A DNA stretch of 43,864 nt from JAWWPY01 sp964412845 (lineage in GTDB: Bacteria; Actinomycetota; Actinomycetes; Streptosporangiales; Streptosporangiaceae): positions 1 to 43,864 of the forward strand of contig CAYPQM010000039.1 in NCBI GenBank assembly GCA_964412845.1. The letters run 5' to 3'. Made by a program: the position numbers and the translations under genes. Every line of letters begins with the position of its first letter. Positions within the stretch are counted from its first letter, which is position 1. This document shows, one piece after another, positions 33,628-41,467 of this stretch. The notes beneath the pieces are model-generated. The model was not told the origin of the DNA, searched no databases, and worked only from the letters and a program-made list of their open reading frames with translations.

Positions 33628-33755
33628 GTCATGTCCTCACCTACCCGGCCCGGGGCCGGGCGTTGCTGCCGCTACGGGGAGTGCTCCTCGCGCCGCTGCG
33701 GCTCCGCAGGCTGGCGTGGATGCGGTTGCTGGGCGAGCGTCCCGAGGGCCGTTTC

Positions 33756-34187
33756 CTAGCCGTCCTCGTTGTCGGCCAGTACGTGCACGGCTGCCTCTTC
33801 CGCGCCCGCCGCGCCGCCGTCGATGCCGACGTCGCGGGCGAAAAGGTCGGGCTCCTCGTCGGGATGCGCACCCTCATCCGCCGCGACCAGCCGGCCGGAC
33901 CTGGGATCGGGCTCGTTGTCCGCGAGGCCATCGTCGTCGTCCTCGTCGTCTTCGGCATAGGGGTCCGGCTCAGGCTCCTCCTCGGCCAGCAGCTGGTCGA
34001 GCGACTCGCCCGCCTGCGCCTCGGCCAGCGTGGTGCCGAAGCCCTCGCCGGCTGACCAGCGGTCAGGCGGGATGATCCCGGCGTCCAGCGGGTCGTCACC
34101 GGGGTCACCGTCCAGCGTGTCCGATGCGTCCAGCGTGCCGTCATCTTCAAGATTGTCGGATGGGTCGTAGATCTCGTCATCGGACAT
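33756..34187 (-). CDS. DUF5709 acidic protein
   Basis: A 143-residue very acidic, probably soluble and partly disordered protein: MSDDEIYDPSDNLEDDGTLD at the start, YAEDDEDDDDGLADNEPD in the middle and DPRSGRLVAADEGAHPDEEP, then FARDVGIDGGAAGAEEAAVH near the end, the DUF5709 pattern of actinobacteria. Function unknown. ATG 34187 follows GGGGACGAAAG; an upstream GTG at 34217 is less likely. It is separated from the FUSC gene by 128 bases, which hold no feature I can see. Confidence 0.85.
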   Translation of the reverse strand: MSDDEIYDPSDNLEDDGTLDASDTLDGDPGDDPLDAGIIPPDRWSAGEGFGTTLAEAQAGESLDQLLAEEEPEPDPYAEDDEDDDDGLADNEPDPRSGRLVAADEGAHPDEEPDLFARDVGIDGGAAGAEEAAVHVLADNEDG

Positions 34188-34311
34188 CTTTCGTCCCCAC
34201 CCCCTCGGCGTAACCACTCGGCAGCATCATGGTGTCCAGGCTAGCGAAGATCGCGGCCGCCCCGCCCAGCGACGGTCCCCGGGTCTTCAGGAGCCGGGTC
34301 ATACTGATGAG

Positions 34312-34776
34312 GTGCAGATCCGGATTGAAGCCTCGGGCTTCCCTGGGAGTTCGTGCGGTCCCAGCCCGGATTCTCCGGGCGGGTATCACGGCATCCAGGT
34401 CGGGGTCCAGCGCCGGAACCGGCGGGATGAACTGCTCGGCCTCGTGCCCGGGGATGCGCCGTCGGCCACCTGGACGGTGGACTGCACGGTCGTCCCGTCG
34501 CCGGCGGGTGCCGACCTGAAGGGCCCTTATATCCAGGGTCCGCCGGGCGGCCGGTTCATCTACCTGTCCTGGGGCACCGTCGACGACGCCGGGACATTCA
34601 CCCTGTTCCGCCGGGCGAAGCTATGGCTCGATGCGATCCCGGCCACCGTGCTCGGCAGCGCCGCGGACCTGGGCCTGCTCGTCGGGCGCCTCGGCTTGAC
34701 CGATGCCAGGGGAAACCCTGTGTGCGCGGCCGTACGGCCGCCCATGATCGAATGGTCGGCCGAGGCCGCTCGGTGA
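34312..34776 (+). CDS. DUF5990 family protein
   Basis: A 154-residue protein matching what I recall of DUF5990: MQIRIEASGFPG at the start, a GYHGIQVGVQRRN strand, ATWTVDC, GPYIQGPPGGRFIYLSWGTV and FTLFRRAKLWLDAIP. Beta-rich single domain, cytoplasmic, function unknown. GTG 34312 is the best start by family; no good ribosome site precedes it. It stands alone between divergent DUF5709 and the convergent epimerase. Confidence 0.8.
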   Translation: MQIRIEASGFPGSSCGPSPDSPGGYHGIQVGVQRRNRRDELLGLVPGDAPSATWTVDCTVVPSPAGADLKGPYIQGPPGGRFIYLSWGTVDDAGTFTLFRRAKLWLDAIPATVLGSAADLGLLVGRLGLTDARGNPVCAAVRPPMIEWSAEAAR

Positions 34777-34871
34777 TGCTGGGCCGGCGGCGGGCCAGGC
34801 CAGATCGCGGCCCAGCGCGCCTGGTGGTCCCGCGCACTTGGTCGCCCCGCACCTGGTGGCCCCGCGCACCC

Positions 34872-35984
34872 CTATGTCTGCCACTTGATCGCCGCACGCC
34901 GGCTGGCTGACAGGTAGCCGTGGCCGGCGAACCAGCGAGCTGACTCCTCAATGGCCTCGCGGGCCGGCCGTGAGGTGTAGCCGATCTCCGTGCGGGCACG
35001 CTGGTCGCTGAAGATCATTTTGGTGGTGGACAGGCGCGCGGCGTCCAGCGGCACGTGCGGCTCCCGCCGCAGCAGCCGTCCTTCGATCAAGCCGGAGGCC
35101 GCGCCCGCCGCGAGCACCAGCCCGCGCGGAACCTCCAGGCGGGGCATGGGCAGGCCCGTGCACTGGGCGAGGGCCTGCAGGATCGCCCGCATCGACAGGT
35201 TTTCGCCGCCGAGGATGTAGCTCCGGCCCCGGCTGCCGCGTTCCAGCGCGGCCAGGTGGCCCAGCGCCAGGTCATCGACGTGGGTGACGTTCATGGCCGT
35301 GCCGGTGAACCCGGGCATCTTGCCGGTGAGGAAGTCGAGCACGAGCCTGCCGGTCGGCGTGGGGCCCACGTCGCCGGGCCCCAGCGGGAAGGTCGGCAGC
35401 ACGATGCGGACATCCAGCCCTTCGGCCGCCGCTCTGAGCGCCTCATGCTCGGCGATGAACTTGCTCCGTTTGTAGTGGCCGGACAGCTGCGAGCGGCCGG
35501 GGCGGCACGTCTCGTCGGCCGGCCGGCCCAGCTCCGTGTCACCTGGCCCGAGGACGCCGATAGTCGAGGTGTAGACCAGCCGCTCGCATCCAGCCGCGCG
35601 GACGGCGTTAAGCACGTTGACGGTCCCGCCGACGTTGACGTCATAGAAGATCCGTGGGTCGCGCGCCCAGAAGCGGTAGATGGCCGCCAGGTGGAACACG
35701 AAGCGGGCGCCTTCGCAGGCGGCCCGGACGGCAGCGGAGTCCCGGATGTCCGCGACCGCCCGCCGCACGTCGATGTCCCGTAGGTTGCGGTCATCAGCAT
35801 CTGGTTCGACCACCGCGACGACTTCCGCGCCCCGCGCGTGCACCGCCCGGGTGACCGCGGACCCGATGAACCCGGAAGCGCCGGTAATCACCACCTGGTC
35901 CCCGGGCCCGATGCGGGCGGTGCCGGTCATCTGGGGGAAATGCGGCGGACGGGCCTCCGCCGCGTCGCCGGGTTGGCTGCTCAT
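34872..35984 (-). CDS. hpnA: HpnA-like NAD-dependent epimerase/dehydratase
   Basis: A 370-residue extended SDR: Rossmann VVITGASGFIGSAV near residue 31, Ser-Thr in VYTSTIGVLG, catalytic YKRSK near residue 170, and the hopanoid-associated (HpnA) signature GPGDVGPTPTGRLVLDFLTG, MNVTHVDDLALGHLAALERG, SYILGGENLSMRAILQALA. HpnA members are linked to hopanoid side-chain synthesis by gene context, but no other hopanoid gene is visible here. An ATG at 35930 is a possible shorter start. It follows the 4-TM gene by 42 bases on the same strand. Confidence 0.85.
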   Translation of the reverse strand: MSSQPGDAAEARPPHFPQMTGTARIGPGDQVVITGASGFIGSAVTRAVHARGAEVVAVVEPDADDRNLRDIDVRRAVADIRDSAAVRAACEGARFVFHLAAIYRFWARDPRIFYDVNVGGTVNVLNAVRAAGCERLVYTSTIGVLGPGDTELGRPADETCRPGRSQLSGHYKRSKFIAEHEALRAAAEGLDVRIVLPTFPLGPGDVGPTPTGRLVLDFLTGKMPGFTGTAMNVTHVDDLALGHLAALERGSRGRSYILGGENLSMRAILQALAQCTGLPMPRLEVPRGLVLAAGAASGLIEGRLLRREPHVPLDAARLSTTKMIFSDQRARTEIGYTSRPAREAIEESARWFAGHGYLSASRRAAIKWQT

Positions 35985-36026
35985 CCTCGTGCCCGCCCTT
36001 CGCCCAGTCCGCCAGCGCGGCCCTCA

Positions 36027-36692
36027 TCAGGTTGCGGCGACCGCCGCCAGAATCGCGAACAGGAACGTGGCTACGGCGGCCACGCCGTGCGCGGCCGGGA
36101 TGAGGGTGGCCAGGCGCACCGTGGGCCTGCGCGCTGAGGCCGGCCGGTAGGCGAGCATGCTGGCCAGCATGTCGTCCACGAGCCGGCTGGTGAGCGCCTC
36201 GTCGGAGAGTGCCTGAGCCAGCATCTCGCTCGGGCCGCGCCCACCGGGACCGTCATTCTGCGCAGCGGCGGGCGGCCCTGCTCCGGCTCCGGCGCGTCGT
36301 GCCGGATAGGGAGTCCACACCGCCACGATGGAAATGCCGAGCCCGATCGCCGGGGTGAGGAAACAGATGGCCAGCCAGGCCAGGGCCGCCGAACCTGCGG
36401 CCAGGAAGCTGATCCAGCCGACGAACCCGGTGAAGGCCAGCCCCGCGTGCCCGAAAATCACCCACCGGGGCACGCCACCGGGCTCGGCGCGCGCCCGGCG
36501 CGCGCCACCACCAGCGATCCACCTGGTCAGCATGTAGGCACCCAGGCCCTCGGCAATCAGCCAGCTGATCAGCGCGGCGAAGGCAATACGGCGGCTGCCC
36601 GCAGAGCCCGGCGCAGCGTCCCGGGCCGCGAGCAGGCAGCCGTGCACGCGGCCCGCCGCCGGGCCGGCCATGGCCGTGACGTAGCTGCACAT
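36027..36692 (-). CDS. membrane protein related to the 5453-5911 4-TM protein
   Basis: A 221-residue membrane protein (longer if ATG 36749 is used, but that is only 11 bases from the divergent gene). Its helices align with those of the 5453-5911 product: ALISWLIAEGLGAYMLTRWI, VPRWVIFGHAGLAFTGFVGW (Gly-His, His82), LAWLAICFLTPAIGLGISIV and LIPAAHGVAAVATFLFAILA (His202). A 60-residue insertion (about 135-195), Gly/Pro-rich then helical and acidic (SEMLAQALSDEALTSRLVDD), separates helices 3 and 4. Function unknown. It is likely in one transcript with the HpnA-like gene. Confidence 0.7.
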   Translation of the reverse strand: MCSYVTAMAGPAAGRVHGCLLAARDAAPGSAGSRRIAFAALISWLIAEGLGAYMLTRWIAGGGARRARAEPGGVPRWVIFGHAGLAFTGFVGWISFLAAGSAALAWLAICFLTPAIGLGISIVAVWTPYPARRAGAGAGPPAAAQNDGPGGRGPSEMLAQALSDEALTSRLVDDMLASMLAYRPASARRPTVRLATLIPAAHGVAAVATFLFAILAAVAAT

Positions 36693-36760
36693 AGTCCCTG
36701 CCATCACCGTGCACTGGCATCCTCGTTGCGATTTTCCGCTATTACTCACAGGATGACATC

Positions 36761-37192
36761 GTGCGCGATATCTCCAAGCCCGCTGACATGATCGAGCAGG
36801 TCGTCGAGCGATGGCAGCGGTTCCTCGCCAGCGACCTGCCGGAGGGACTCGACGGGTTGCTGGCGGACGACGTCGTGTTCTACTCGCCGATTGTCTACAC
36901 GCCGCAGCGTGGCAAGGACATAACGGCGCTGTACTTGCAGGCGGCGGCGCGGGCGCTGCCTGGCGATGCTGTCGACGGAGCGTTCCGGTACACCAAGAAG
37001 ATCCTGGCCGGCGACATCGCGGTGCTTGAGTTTGAGACGACCGTCGATCGCAAGTACGTCAACGGCGTCGACATCATCCGCTGCGACGACGCGGGGCGCA
37101 TCGTGGAGTTCCGCGTGATGATCCGGCCACTTCAAGCCGTCAACGCCGTTCACGAGCAGATGCGCGCCGCGCTCGCATCGATGCCGCCATAG
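36761..37192 (+). CDS. SnoaL/NTF2-like protein
   Basis: A 143-residue alpha+beta cone protein of the SnoaL/NTF2-like type: MIEQVVERWQRFLASDLP, LLADDVVFYSPIVYTPQRGK, then strands AVLEFETTVDRKYVNGVDII and GRIVEFRVMIRPLQAV. Such proteins are isomerases, hydrolases or ligand carriers; assignment is not possible. GTG 36761 follows CAGGATGAC. Divergent from the 4-TM/HpnA pair. Confidence 0.85.
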   Translation: MRDISKPADMIEQVVERWQRFLASDLPEGLDGLLADDVVFYSPIVYTPQRGKDITALYLQAAARALPGDAVDGAFRYTKKILAGDIAVLEFETTVDRKYVNGVDIIRCDDAGRIVEFRVMIRPLQAVNAVHEQMRAALASMPP

Positions 37193-37262
37193 CCGCGCTG
37201 CTGTCCGGTGGCTGACCTGACGAGCGACTGGCTCTGGGAGATCGCCGACGGTGGATCCGGGA

Positions 37263-37481
37263 TTAGCCGAGGTCGAATTCTCCGTCACGAACGCCAGCGG
37301 TGAATGCCTCCCACTCACCAGGGGTGAAGATCAGCTTCGGGCCGCCCGGATCCTTCGAGTCGCGGACGGCGATCACGCGGTGGGAGCCTTTGTGACTGGC
37401 CTGGGCGTCCGCGACTTCGACGCAGCTGCCGTTTTGCGTGCTCCGGCTGCTCTTACGCCACGTGATGTGCGAGAGATCCAT
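37263..37481 (-). CDS. DUF397 protein
   Basis: A 72-residue DUF397 protein with the typical start ITWRKSSRSTQNGSCVEVA and core HRVIAVRDSKDPGGPKLIFT, then WEAFTAGVRDGEF. These small proteins pair with XRE/DUF5753 regulators in actinomycetes and affect development or antibiotic production (WhiJ/AbaA-like sets). It is 30 bases downstream of its regulator on the same strand. Confidence 0.95.
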   Translation of the reverse strand: MDLSHITWRKSSRSTQNGSCVEVADAQASHKGSHRVIAVRDSKDPGGPKLIFTPGEWEAFTAGVRDGEFDLG

Positions 37482-37511
37482 TGCTGGAACCTCTCTTTCC
37501 GCGGGGCCTTA

Positions 37512-38372
37512 TCAGGAGGTCTCGCTGGCCAGGTGCGCGATCAGGGCTCGTGACTCGTCCGGTCCGAGCGCCCGTGCGCGCAGGTGGTCAAACAACTCCG
37601 CATAGGCCGCGACATCGGCCGATTCCTCAAGGTAGATGCTACCTCGGCGGTATTGCAGGTACACGACGTCGGGATCGGCGTCATCGGGGAAGCGGAGAAT
37701 CTCGAACGCGCCGTCCATCGCGGGATGCGCGCCGGCCGCGTACGTCAGTACCTGGACGACGACCTTGTTTGACCGTGAGATGTCGATGAGGTGCGTCAGC
37801 TGCTCGTGCATCGTGGCGGGCCCGCCTACTTCACGGCGGAGCGCCGCTTCGTTCAGCACGATCCACATCTTGGGCGCGTCGTCGCCCTTCAGTTGCTCCT
37901 GCCGGGCCATGCGCACGGCGATCCGCCGTTCCAGTTCCTCGCCGGACGGGACGTCGACGTCTGCGAGCATGAGCGCGCGGATGTAGCCCTCGGTCTGCAG
38001 ACGGCCGTCGATCGCCTCCGGCTGATACGACCGGATCTCGCAGACTTCGCCTTCGATCCCGACGTAGACCTCGAACCACGCGGGGATCGCACCGGAGTAC
38101 TGGTGCCACCATCCGCGCTTGCGTGCTTCGCTGCACAGCGTCATCAGCACTTCGCGCTGCGTGCCGGTAACGCCGTAGTACTCCAGCATCCGGGCTGTGT
38201 CAGCGAGCCTGGGCGCACTCTGGGCGCTCTCGATCCGGGTGACTGTCACCGGGGAGCAGCCGACGAATTCCGCTACCTGCTCCCGGGTCTTACCTGAGTC
38301 CTTGCGCAGTTTGCGCAGCTCCGCAGCCAGCCGCCGGCGGCGGACTGTGGGACTTGACCGCCTGGGCACCAC
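37512..38372 (-). CDS. XRE-family regulator with DUF5753 (WhiJ-like)
   Basis: A 286-residue regulator: N-terminal HTH (residues 15-70: AAELRKLRKDSGKTREQVAE, CSPVTVTRIESAQSAPRL) and a C-terminal DUF5753 domain (about 100-280: EVYVGIEGEVCEIRSYQPEA, then TEGYIRALMLADV, HLIDISRSNKVVVQVLTYAA). GTG 38372 has GGAAGG upstream. It is the central member of the WhiJ/AbaA-like set with DUF397 downstream and the HATPase gene divergent. Confidence 0.93.
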   Translation of the reverse strand: MVPRRSSPTVRRRRLAAELRKLRKDSGKTREQVAEFVGCSPVTVTRIESAQSAPRLADTARMLEYYGVTGTQREVLMTLCSEARKRGWWHQYSGAIPAWFEVYVGIEGEVCEIRSYQPEAIDGRLQTEGYIRALMLADVDVPSGEELERRIAVRMARQEQLKGDDAPKMWIVLNEAALRREVGGPATMHEQLTHLIDISRSNKVVVQVLTYAAGAHPAMDGAFEILRFPDDADPDVVYLQYRRGSIYLEESADVAAYAELFDHLRARALGPDESRALIAHLASETS

Positions 38373-38515
38373 ATCATCCTTCCTATGAACGAGATGGATT
38401 GAACTAGTTCATCCGAACTTCTTTACTTTGATCTACGTCATGAGCACACTGGGGAGCGTAGCAACAGCGATCCGCCCGCACGCGGCGGTACCAGCTAGGC
38501 AGAGGCGGTCAGGAG

Positions 38516-38917
38516 ATGTCTGCGGGGTCACGCGTCATGGTGCTCACCCGGTCATGCACCTACCCGGGCCGCGCCGACCAGATCGGGGAAGCGCGCCGGT
38601 TCCTCGCCCGCATTCTGGACGGCTCCCCGGTCGCCACCGACGCCATCCTGTGCCTCTCTGAGTTAGCGACGAACGCGGCGGTGCACAGCCACTCGGGCCG
38701 GCCCGGTGGTCAGTTCACTGTCCGCGTCCTGCTCGGCGGGGGTACCCTCCGTGTCGAAGTTGGCGACGAGGGCGGGCCCTGGGTCCAGCCCGCAGGCCCG
38801 CCCGACGGGCAGCACGGGCGCGGGCTACTCATCGTCAGCCAGCTGACCCGGGCGTGGGGACGCAGCGGCGGCAGCGACACGGGCTGGACGGTCTGGTATG
38901 AGATCGACTGCCCCTGA
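38516..38917 (+). CDS. ATP-binding anti-sigma-type kinase (HATPase_c, RsbW-like)
   Basis: A 133-residue GHKL ATPase domain alone: SELATNAAVHSHSG is the N box, VEVGDEGGPW the G1 region and GRGLLIVSQLTRAWG the G2 region. In actinomycetes these short proteins act as RsbW/SpoIIAB-like anti-sigma kinases or simply accompany XRE/DUF397 pairs. The partner is not visible here. ATG 38516 has AGGAG immediately upstream (very short spacing); ATG 38537 is an alternative. It overlaps the next gene by 20 bases. Confidence 0.88.
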   Translation: MSAGSRVMVLTRSCTYPGRADQIGEARRFLARILDGSPVATDAILCLSELATNAAVHSHSGRPGGQFTVRVLLGGGTLRVEVGDEGGPWVQPAGPPDGQHGRGLLIVSQLTRAWGRSGGSDTGWTVWYEIDCP

Positions 38918-39278
38918 ATCCTCCGGCGACGTCCCGCGAGGGCGGGGCGATTTCACCGTGCCTGATTTTGCTGCGGTTGATCAGCGTCCCGGCATTGGGA
39001 TCATGGAGCGGATCCGGTTCCAGCGGCTGCAAGCGCTCGAAGACGCGATCGCCTACCGGCGGGCGCGGGTCGCCGCGCCGTGTCCGGACTGCTTGGCCTG
39101 CGCGGCCGGCCGCAGATGCGACGACCACGCCCGCGACCTGGAACTGATCGCCGAATACCAGCAGACCGTTCGTTTAACGCCAGCTGAAGCGCGGCCGCCC
39201 GTGCTCCCGCAGTGCCCCGGCCTCTGCCCAGGATCGTGCCGGATCCCGGGTGGCGTGGAGCCCCTGGGCTCACCGTGA
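38898..39278 (+). CDS. small Cys-rich hypothetical protein of the WhiJ-like locus
   Basis: A 126-residue protein with helix LQALEDAIAYRRARVAAPCP and Cys pattern PCPDCLACAAGRRCDDHARD, plus CPGLCPGSC near the end. The C-x2-C-x2-C and CDDH clusters suggest metal binding. I recall similar short proteins next to HATPase/XRE/DUF397 sets in actinomycetes, function unknown. ATG 38898 overlaps the HATPase gene; downstream starts at 38958 (GTG) or 39003 (ATG) are possible. Confidence 0.65.
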   Translation: MRSTAPESSGDVPRGRGDFTVPDFAAVDQRPGIGIMERIRFQRLQALEDAIAYRRARVAAPCPDCLACAAGRRCDDHARDLELIAEYQQTVRLTPAEARPPVLPQCPGLCPGSCRIPGGVEPLGSP

Positions 39279-39338
39279 TCATGGAACTGGCCGATGGGGG
39301 CGCTGAACGTCCAGCCGAGCCAGGTTAGCCTTCCACGC

Positions 39339-39722
39339 ATGGCCACTCATTGGACACTCGGCTGTGATGCCGCTGACCCCCGCCGGCTCGCTGCCTTCTG
39401 GGCGCTGGCGCTCGGGTACGTGGATGAGCCCGGCTACGACTACCCCGAGGGGGCTTCGATCGTCGACCCGGCCGGCCAGGGCCCGGCGATCGGTTTTCTC
39501 CGGGTGCCCGAGCCGAAGGCATCGAAGAACAGGATGCACATCGACATCCGGGTAGCGGGTGAGCCGCCTTGGGATGTGACCGAGCGGGAGCGGCTGATCC
39601 GTGCGAAGGTCACCGAACTGGTGGCGGCCGGCGCCACAGCCGTGCGTGAAGAGTCCTACGGAGGCGCACTCAGTCACGTCGTGATGCACGATCCTGAAGG
39701 CAATGAGTTCTGCGCCGCATAA
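39339..39722 (+). CDS. VOC-family protein
   Basis: A 127-residue glyoxalase-fold protein: HWTLGCDAADPRRLAAFWAL, KNRMHIDIRVAGEPPWDVTE and SHVVMHDPEGNEFCAA. It has the same closing motif (DPxGNEFC) as the VOC protein at 5917-6309. Substrate unknown. ATG 39339 is favoured; a TAGCCT seven bases upstream could be a -10 of a leaderless promoter. Confidence 0.87.
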   Translation: MATHWTLGCDAADPRRLAAFWALALGYVDEPGYDYPEGASIVDPAGQGPAIGFLRVPEPKASKNRMHIDIRVAGEPPWDVTERERLIRAKVTELVAAGATAVREESYGGALSHVVMHDPEGNEFCAA

Positions 39723-39794
39723 CCGCGCGCATCGGACCCAGGGGGCCGGAAGCTGGCTTTGCGCCGGACGAGCGGCGGGCATTCGCTGCCGGGG

Positions 39795-40388
39795 TCAGGG
39801 CTGGTTCGCGTCCTTGTACTCCTGCCAGCGGTCGAGCATGCTGGGCAGTTCCTTGCTGACGAAGTCGAAGAACATGGCGGATTCGGCCAGCCGCTCGCCC
39901 GCCGGGGAACTGGCGCCGAGGACATCGGCGCCCTCCCGCATGATGCTGGCCCAGCGCAGGACAACCTGATCGCGCACCCGCAGGTACTCGGGCCAGACCC
40001 GGTCGGGCACCCGGTAGTAGTGCCGCCGGGAGCCCGACTCGCCTTCCCGGCTGACCATGCCCACCTGGATCAGGTAGCGCACGCCGCCGGACACCGCAGC
40101 CGGGCTGACCCCGAGCTGGCCGGCGAGTTCGGCGGCGGTCAGACGGCTGGAATCAGCGGCCAGCAGCGCGACGAACACGCGGGCCGGCATCGGCGGCAGG
40201 CCCGACTCGTTCAGCAGGGACGCCAAGCGCTCGATGAACCGGCGCACGGCCACGGCATCACGCTGCGGAGGCACAGTGTCGCCGCGCTGTGGCGTACCGT
40301 CGTCCCCGTGCCGTGGCGCGGTTGCGCCGCTCGCGCGCCGTGCCACGGTTGAGCCGCCCGCGCGCTGCGGCTGCCGGACATCGGTCAC
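39795..40388 (-). CDS. GbsR/MarR-family transcriptional regulator
   Basis: A 197-residue regulator with a winged helix at about residues 60-130 (MPARVFVALLAADSSRLTAA, ELAGQLGVSPAAVSGGVRYL, GSRRHYYRVPDRVWPEYL) and a C-terminal helical dimerisation part. The first about 45 residues are Arg/Pro/Gly-rich and may be over-called; the true start may be internal. It is divergent from the ABC-2 exporter genes and probably controls them, via the palindrome at 40468-40481. Confidence 0.87.
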   Translation of the reverse strand: MTDVRQPQRAGGSTVARRASGATAPRHGDDGTPQRGDTVPPQRDAVAVRRFIERLASLLNESGLPPMPARVFVALLAADSSRLTAAELAGQLGVSPAAVSGGVRYLIQVGMVSREGESGSRRHYYRVPDRVWPEYLRVRDQVVLRWASIMREGADVLGASSPAGERLAESAMFFDFVSKELPSMLDRWQEYKDANQP

Positions 40389-40467
40389 GGCCGCGTCACC
40401 TCCGCTGTGCTCCGCTGGCTTACCCGTGGACCAGCCTGTCCCTCCCGGCTTAGTTTACTCACTACAT

Positions 40468-40481
40468 AAGTTTCAGAACTT
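40468..40481. promoter_or_regulatory. candidate GbsR/MarR operator
   Basis: AAGTTTCAGAACTT: 5-bp arms with a 4-base centre, in the unusually AT-rich divergent spacer (40389-40507), with TTCATGAA overlapping at 40480-40487. Position 27 bases upstream of the exporter start suits repression. Confidence 0.45.
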
Positions 40482-40507
40482 CATGAATATTGTGTAAGCT
40501 GCCGGAT

Positions 40508-41467
40508 GTGACAGCGGCAATCGAGGTGACCGGCCTGCGGAAGTCGTTCGGCCGGACTTGCGCCCTGGACGGGCTGGATCTGACCGTCGCCTCCGGCGAG
40601 GTGCACGGGTTCCTGGGGCCCAACGGATCCGGCAAGACGACGACCATCCGCGTCCTGCTCGGGCTGATCCGGGCGGACGGCGGAACGGCCCGGCTCCTCG
40701 GCGGGGACCCCTGGCATGAGGCCGTCACCCTGCACCGCAGGCTGGCTTACGTGCCAGGAGACGTGACGCTCTGGCCGAACCTGTCCGGCGGGGAGGTGAT
40801 CGACCTGCTCGGCAGGCTCCGGGGCGGACTTGATGACCAGCGCCGGGCCGTGCTGCTGGAACGGTTTGAGCTGGACCCGTCGAAGAAGAGCCACGCCTAC
40901 TCCAAGGGCAACCGGCAGAAGGTGGCGCTCGTCGCCGCGCTGGCCTCCGGCGCCGAACTGCTCATCCTGGACGAGCCGACATCCGGGCTCGACCCGCTGA
41001 TGGAGGCCACCTTCCGGGCGTGCATCGAGGAGGAGCGGCGTAACGGGCGCACGGTGCTGCTGTCCAGCCACATCCTGTCCGAGGTCGAGGCGCTCTGCGA
41101 CCGGGTGACCATCATCCGGGCCGGCCGCACGGTGGAGACCGGTGCCCTGGCCGACTTGCGCCACCTGGCCCGGACCTCCATCCACGCCGAACTGGCCCGG
41201 CCGCCGGCCGGCCTGGACGGACTGCCGGGCGTGCACGACCTGGACGTGCTGGGCACCCGGGTGCAATGCCAGGTCGACAACGCCGCCCTTGACGAGGTGC
41301 TCAGGCGGCTGACCGAGGCCGGCCTGCGCAGCCTGGTCAGCCAGCCGCCCACGCTGGAGGAACTGTTCCTGCGGCAGTACTCGGCCGGGCCGGGCCGTCC
41401 CGGCCAGCCAGCGGGGGACAGTGACCAGGCCAGCGGCGCCGGGCCGGGGGAGACGGTGCCGCGATGA
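40508..41467 (+). CDS. ABC-2 exporter ATP-binding protein
   Basis: A 319-residue ATPase: Walker A GPNGSGKTTT, a degenerate signature YSKGNRQKV (instead of LSGGQ, common in this drug-efflux subgroup), Walker B LLILDEPTSGLDP and switch His in LLSSHILSE. The C-terminal about 90 residues are a regulatory extension (LARTSIHAELARPPAGLDGL). GTG 40508 was chosen. Its ATGA overlap with the permease shows one operon. It resembles tetronasin-type or multidrug ABC exporters of actinomycetes. Confidence 0.93.
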   Translation: MTAAIEVTGLRKSFGRTCALDGLDLTVASGEVHGFLGPNGSGKTTTIRVLLGLIRADGGTARLLGGDPWHEAVTLHRRLAYVPGDVTLWPNLSGGEVIDLLGRLRGGLDDQRRAVLLERFELDPSKKSHAYSKGNRQKVALVAALASGAELLILDEPTSGLDPLMEATFRACIEEERRNGRTVLLSSHILSEVEALCDRVTIIRAGRTVETGALADLRHLARTSIHAELARPPAGLDGLPGVHDLDVLGTRVQCQVDNAALDEVLRRLTEAGLRSLVSQPPTLEELFLRQYSAGPGRPGQPAGDSDQASGAGPGETVPR

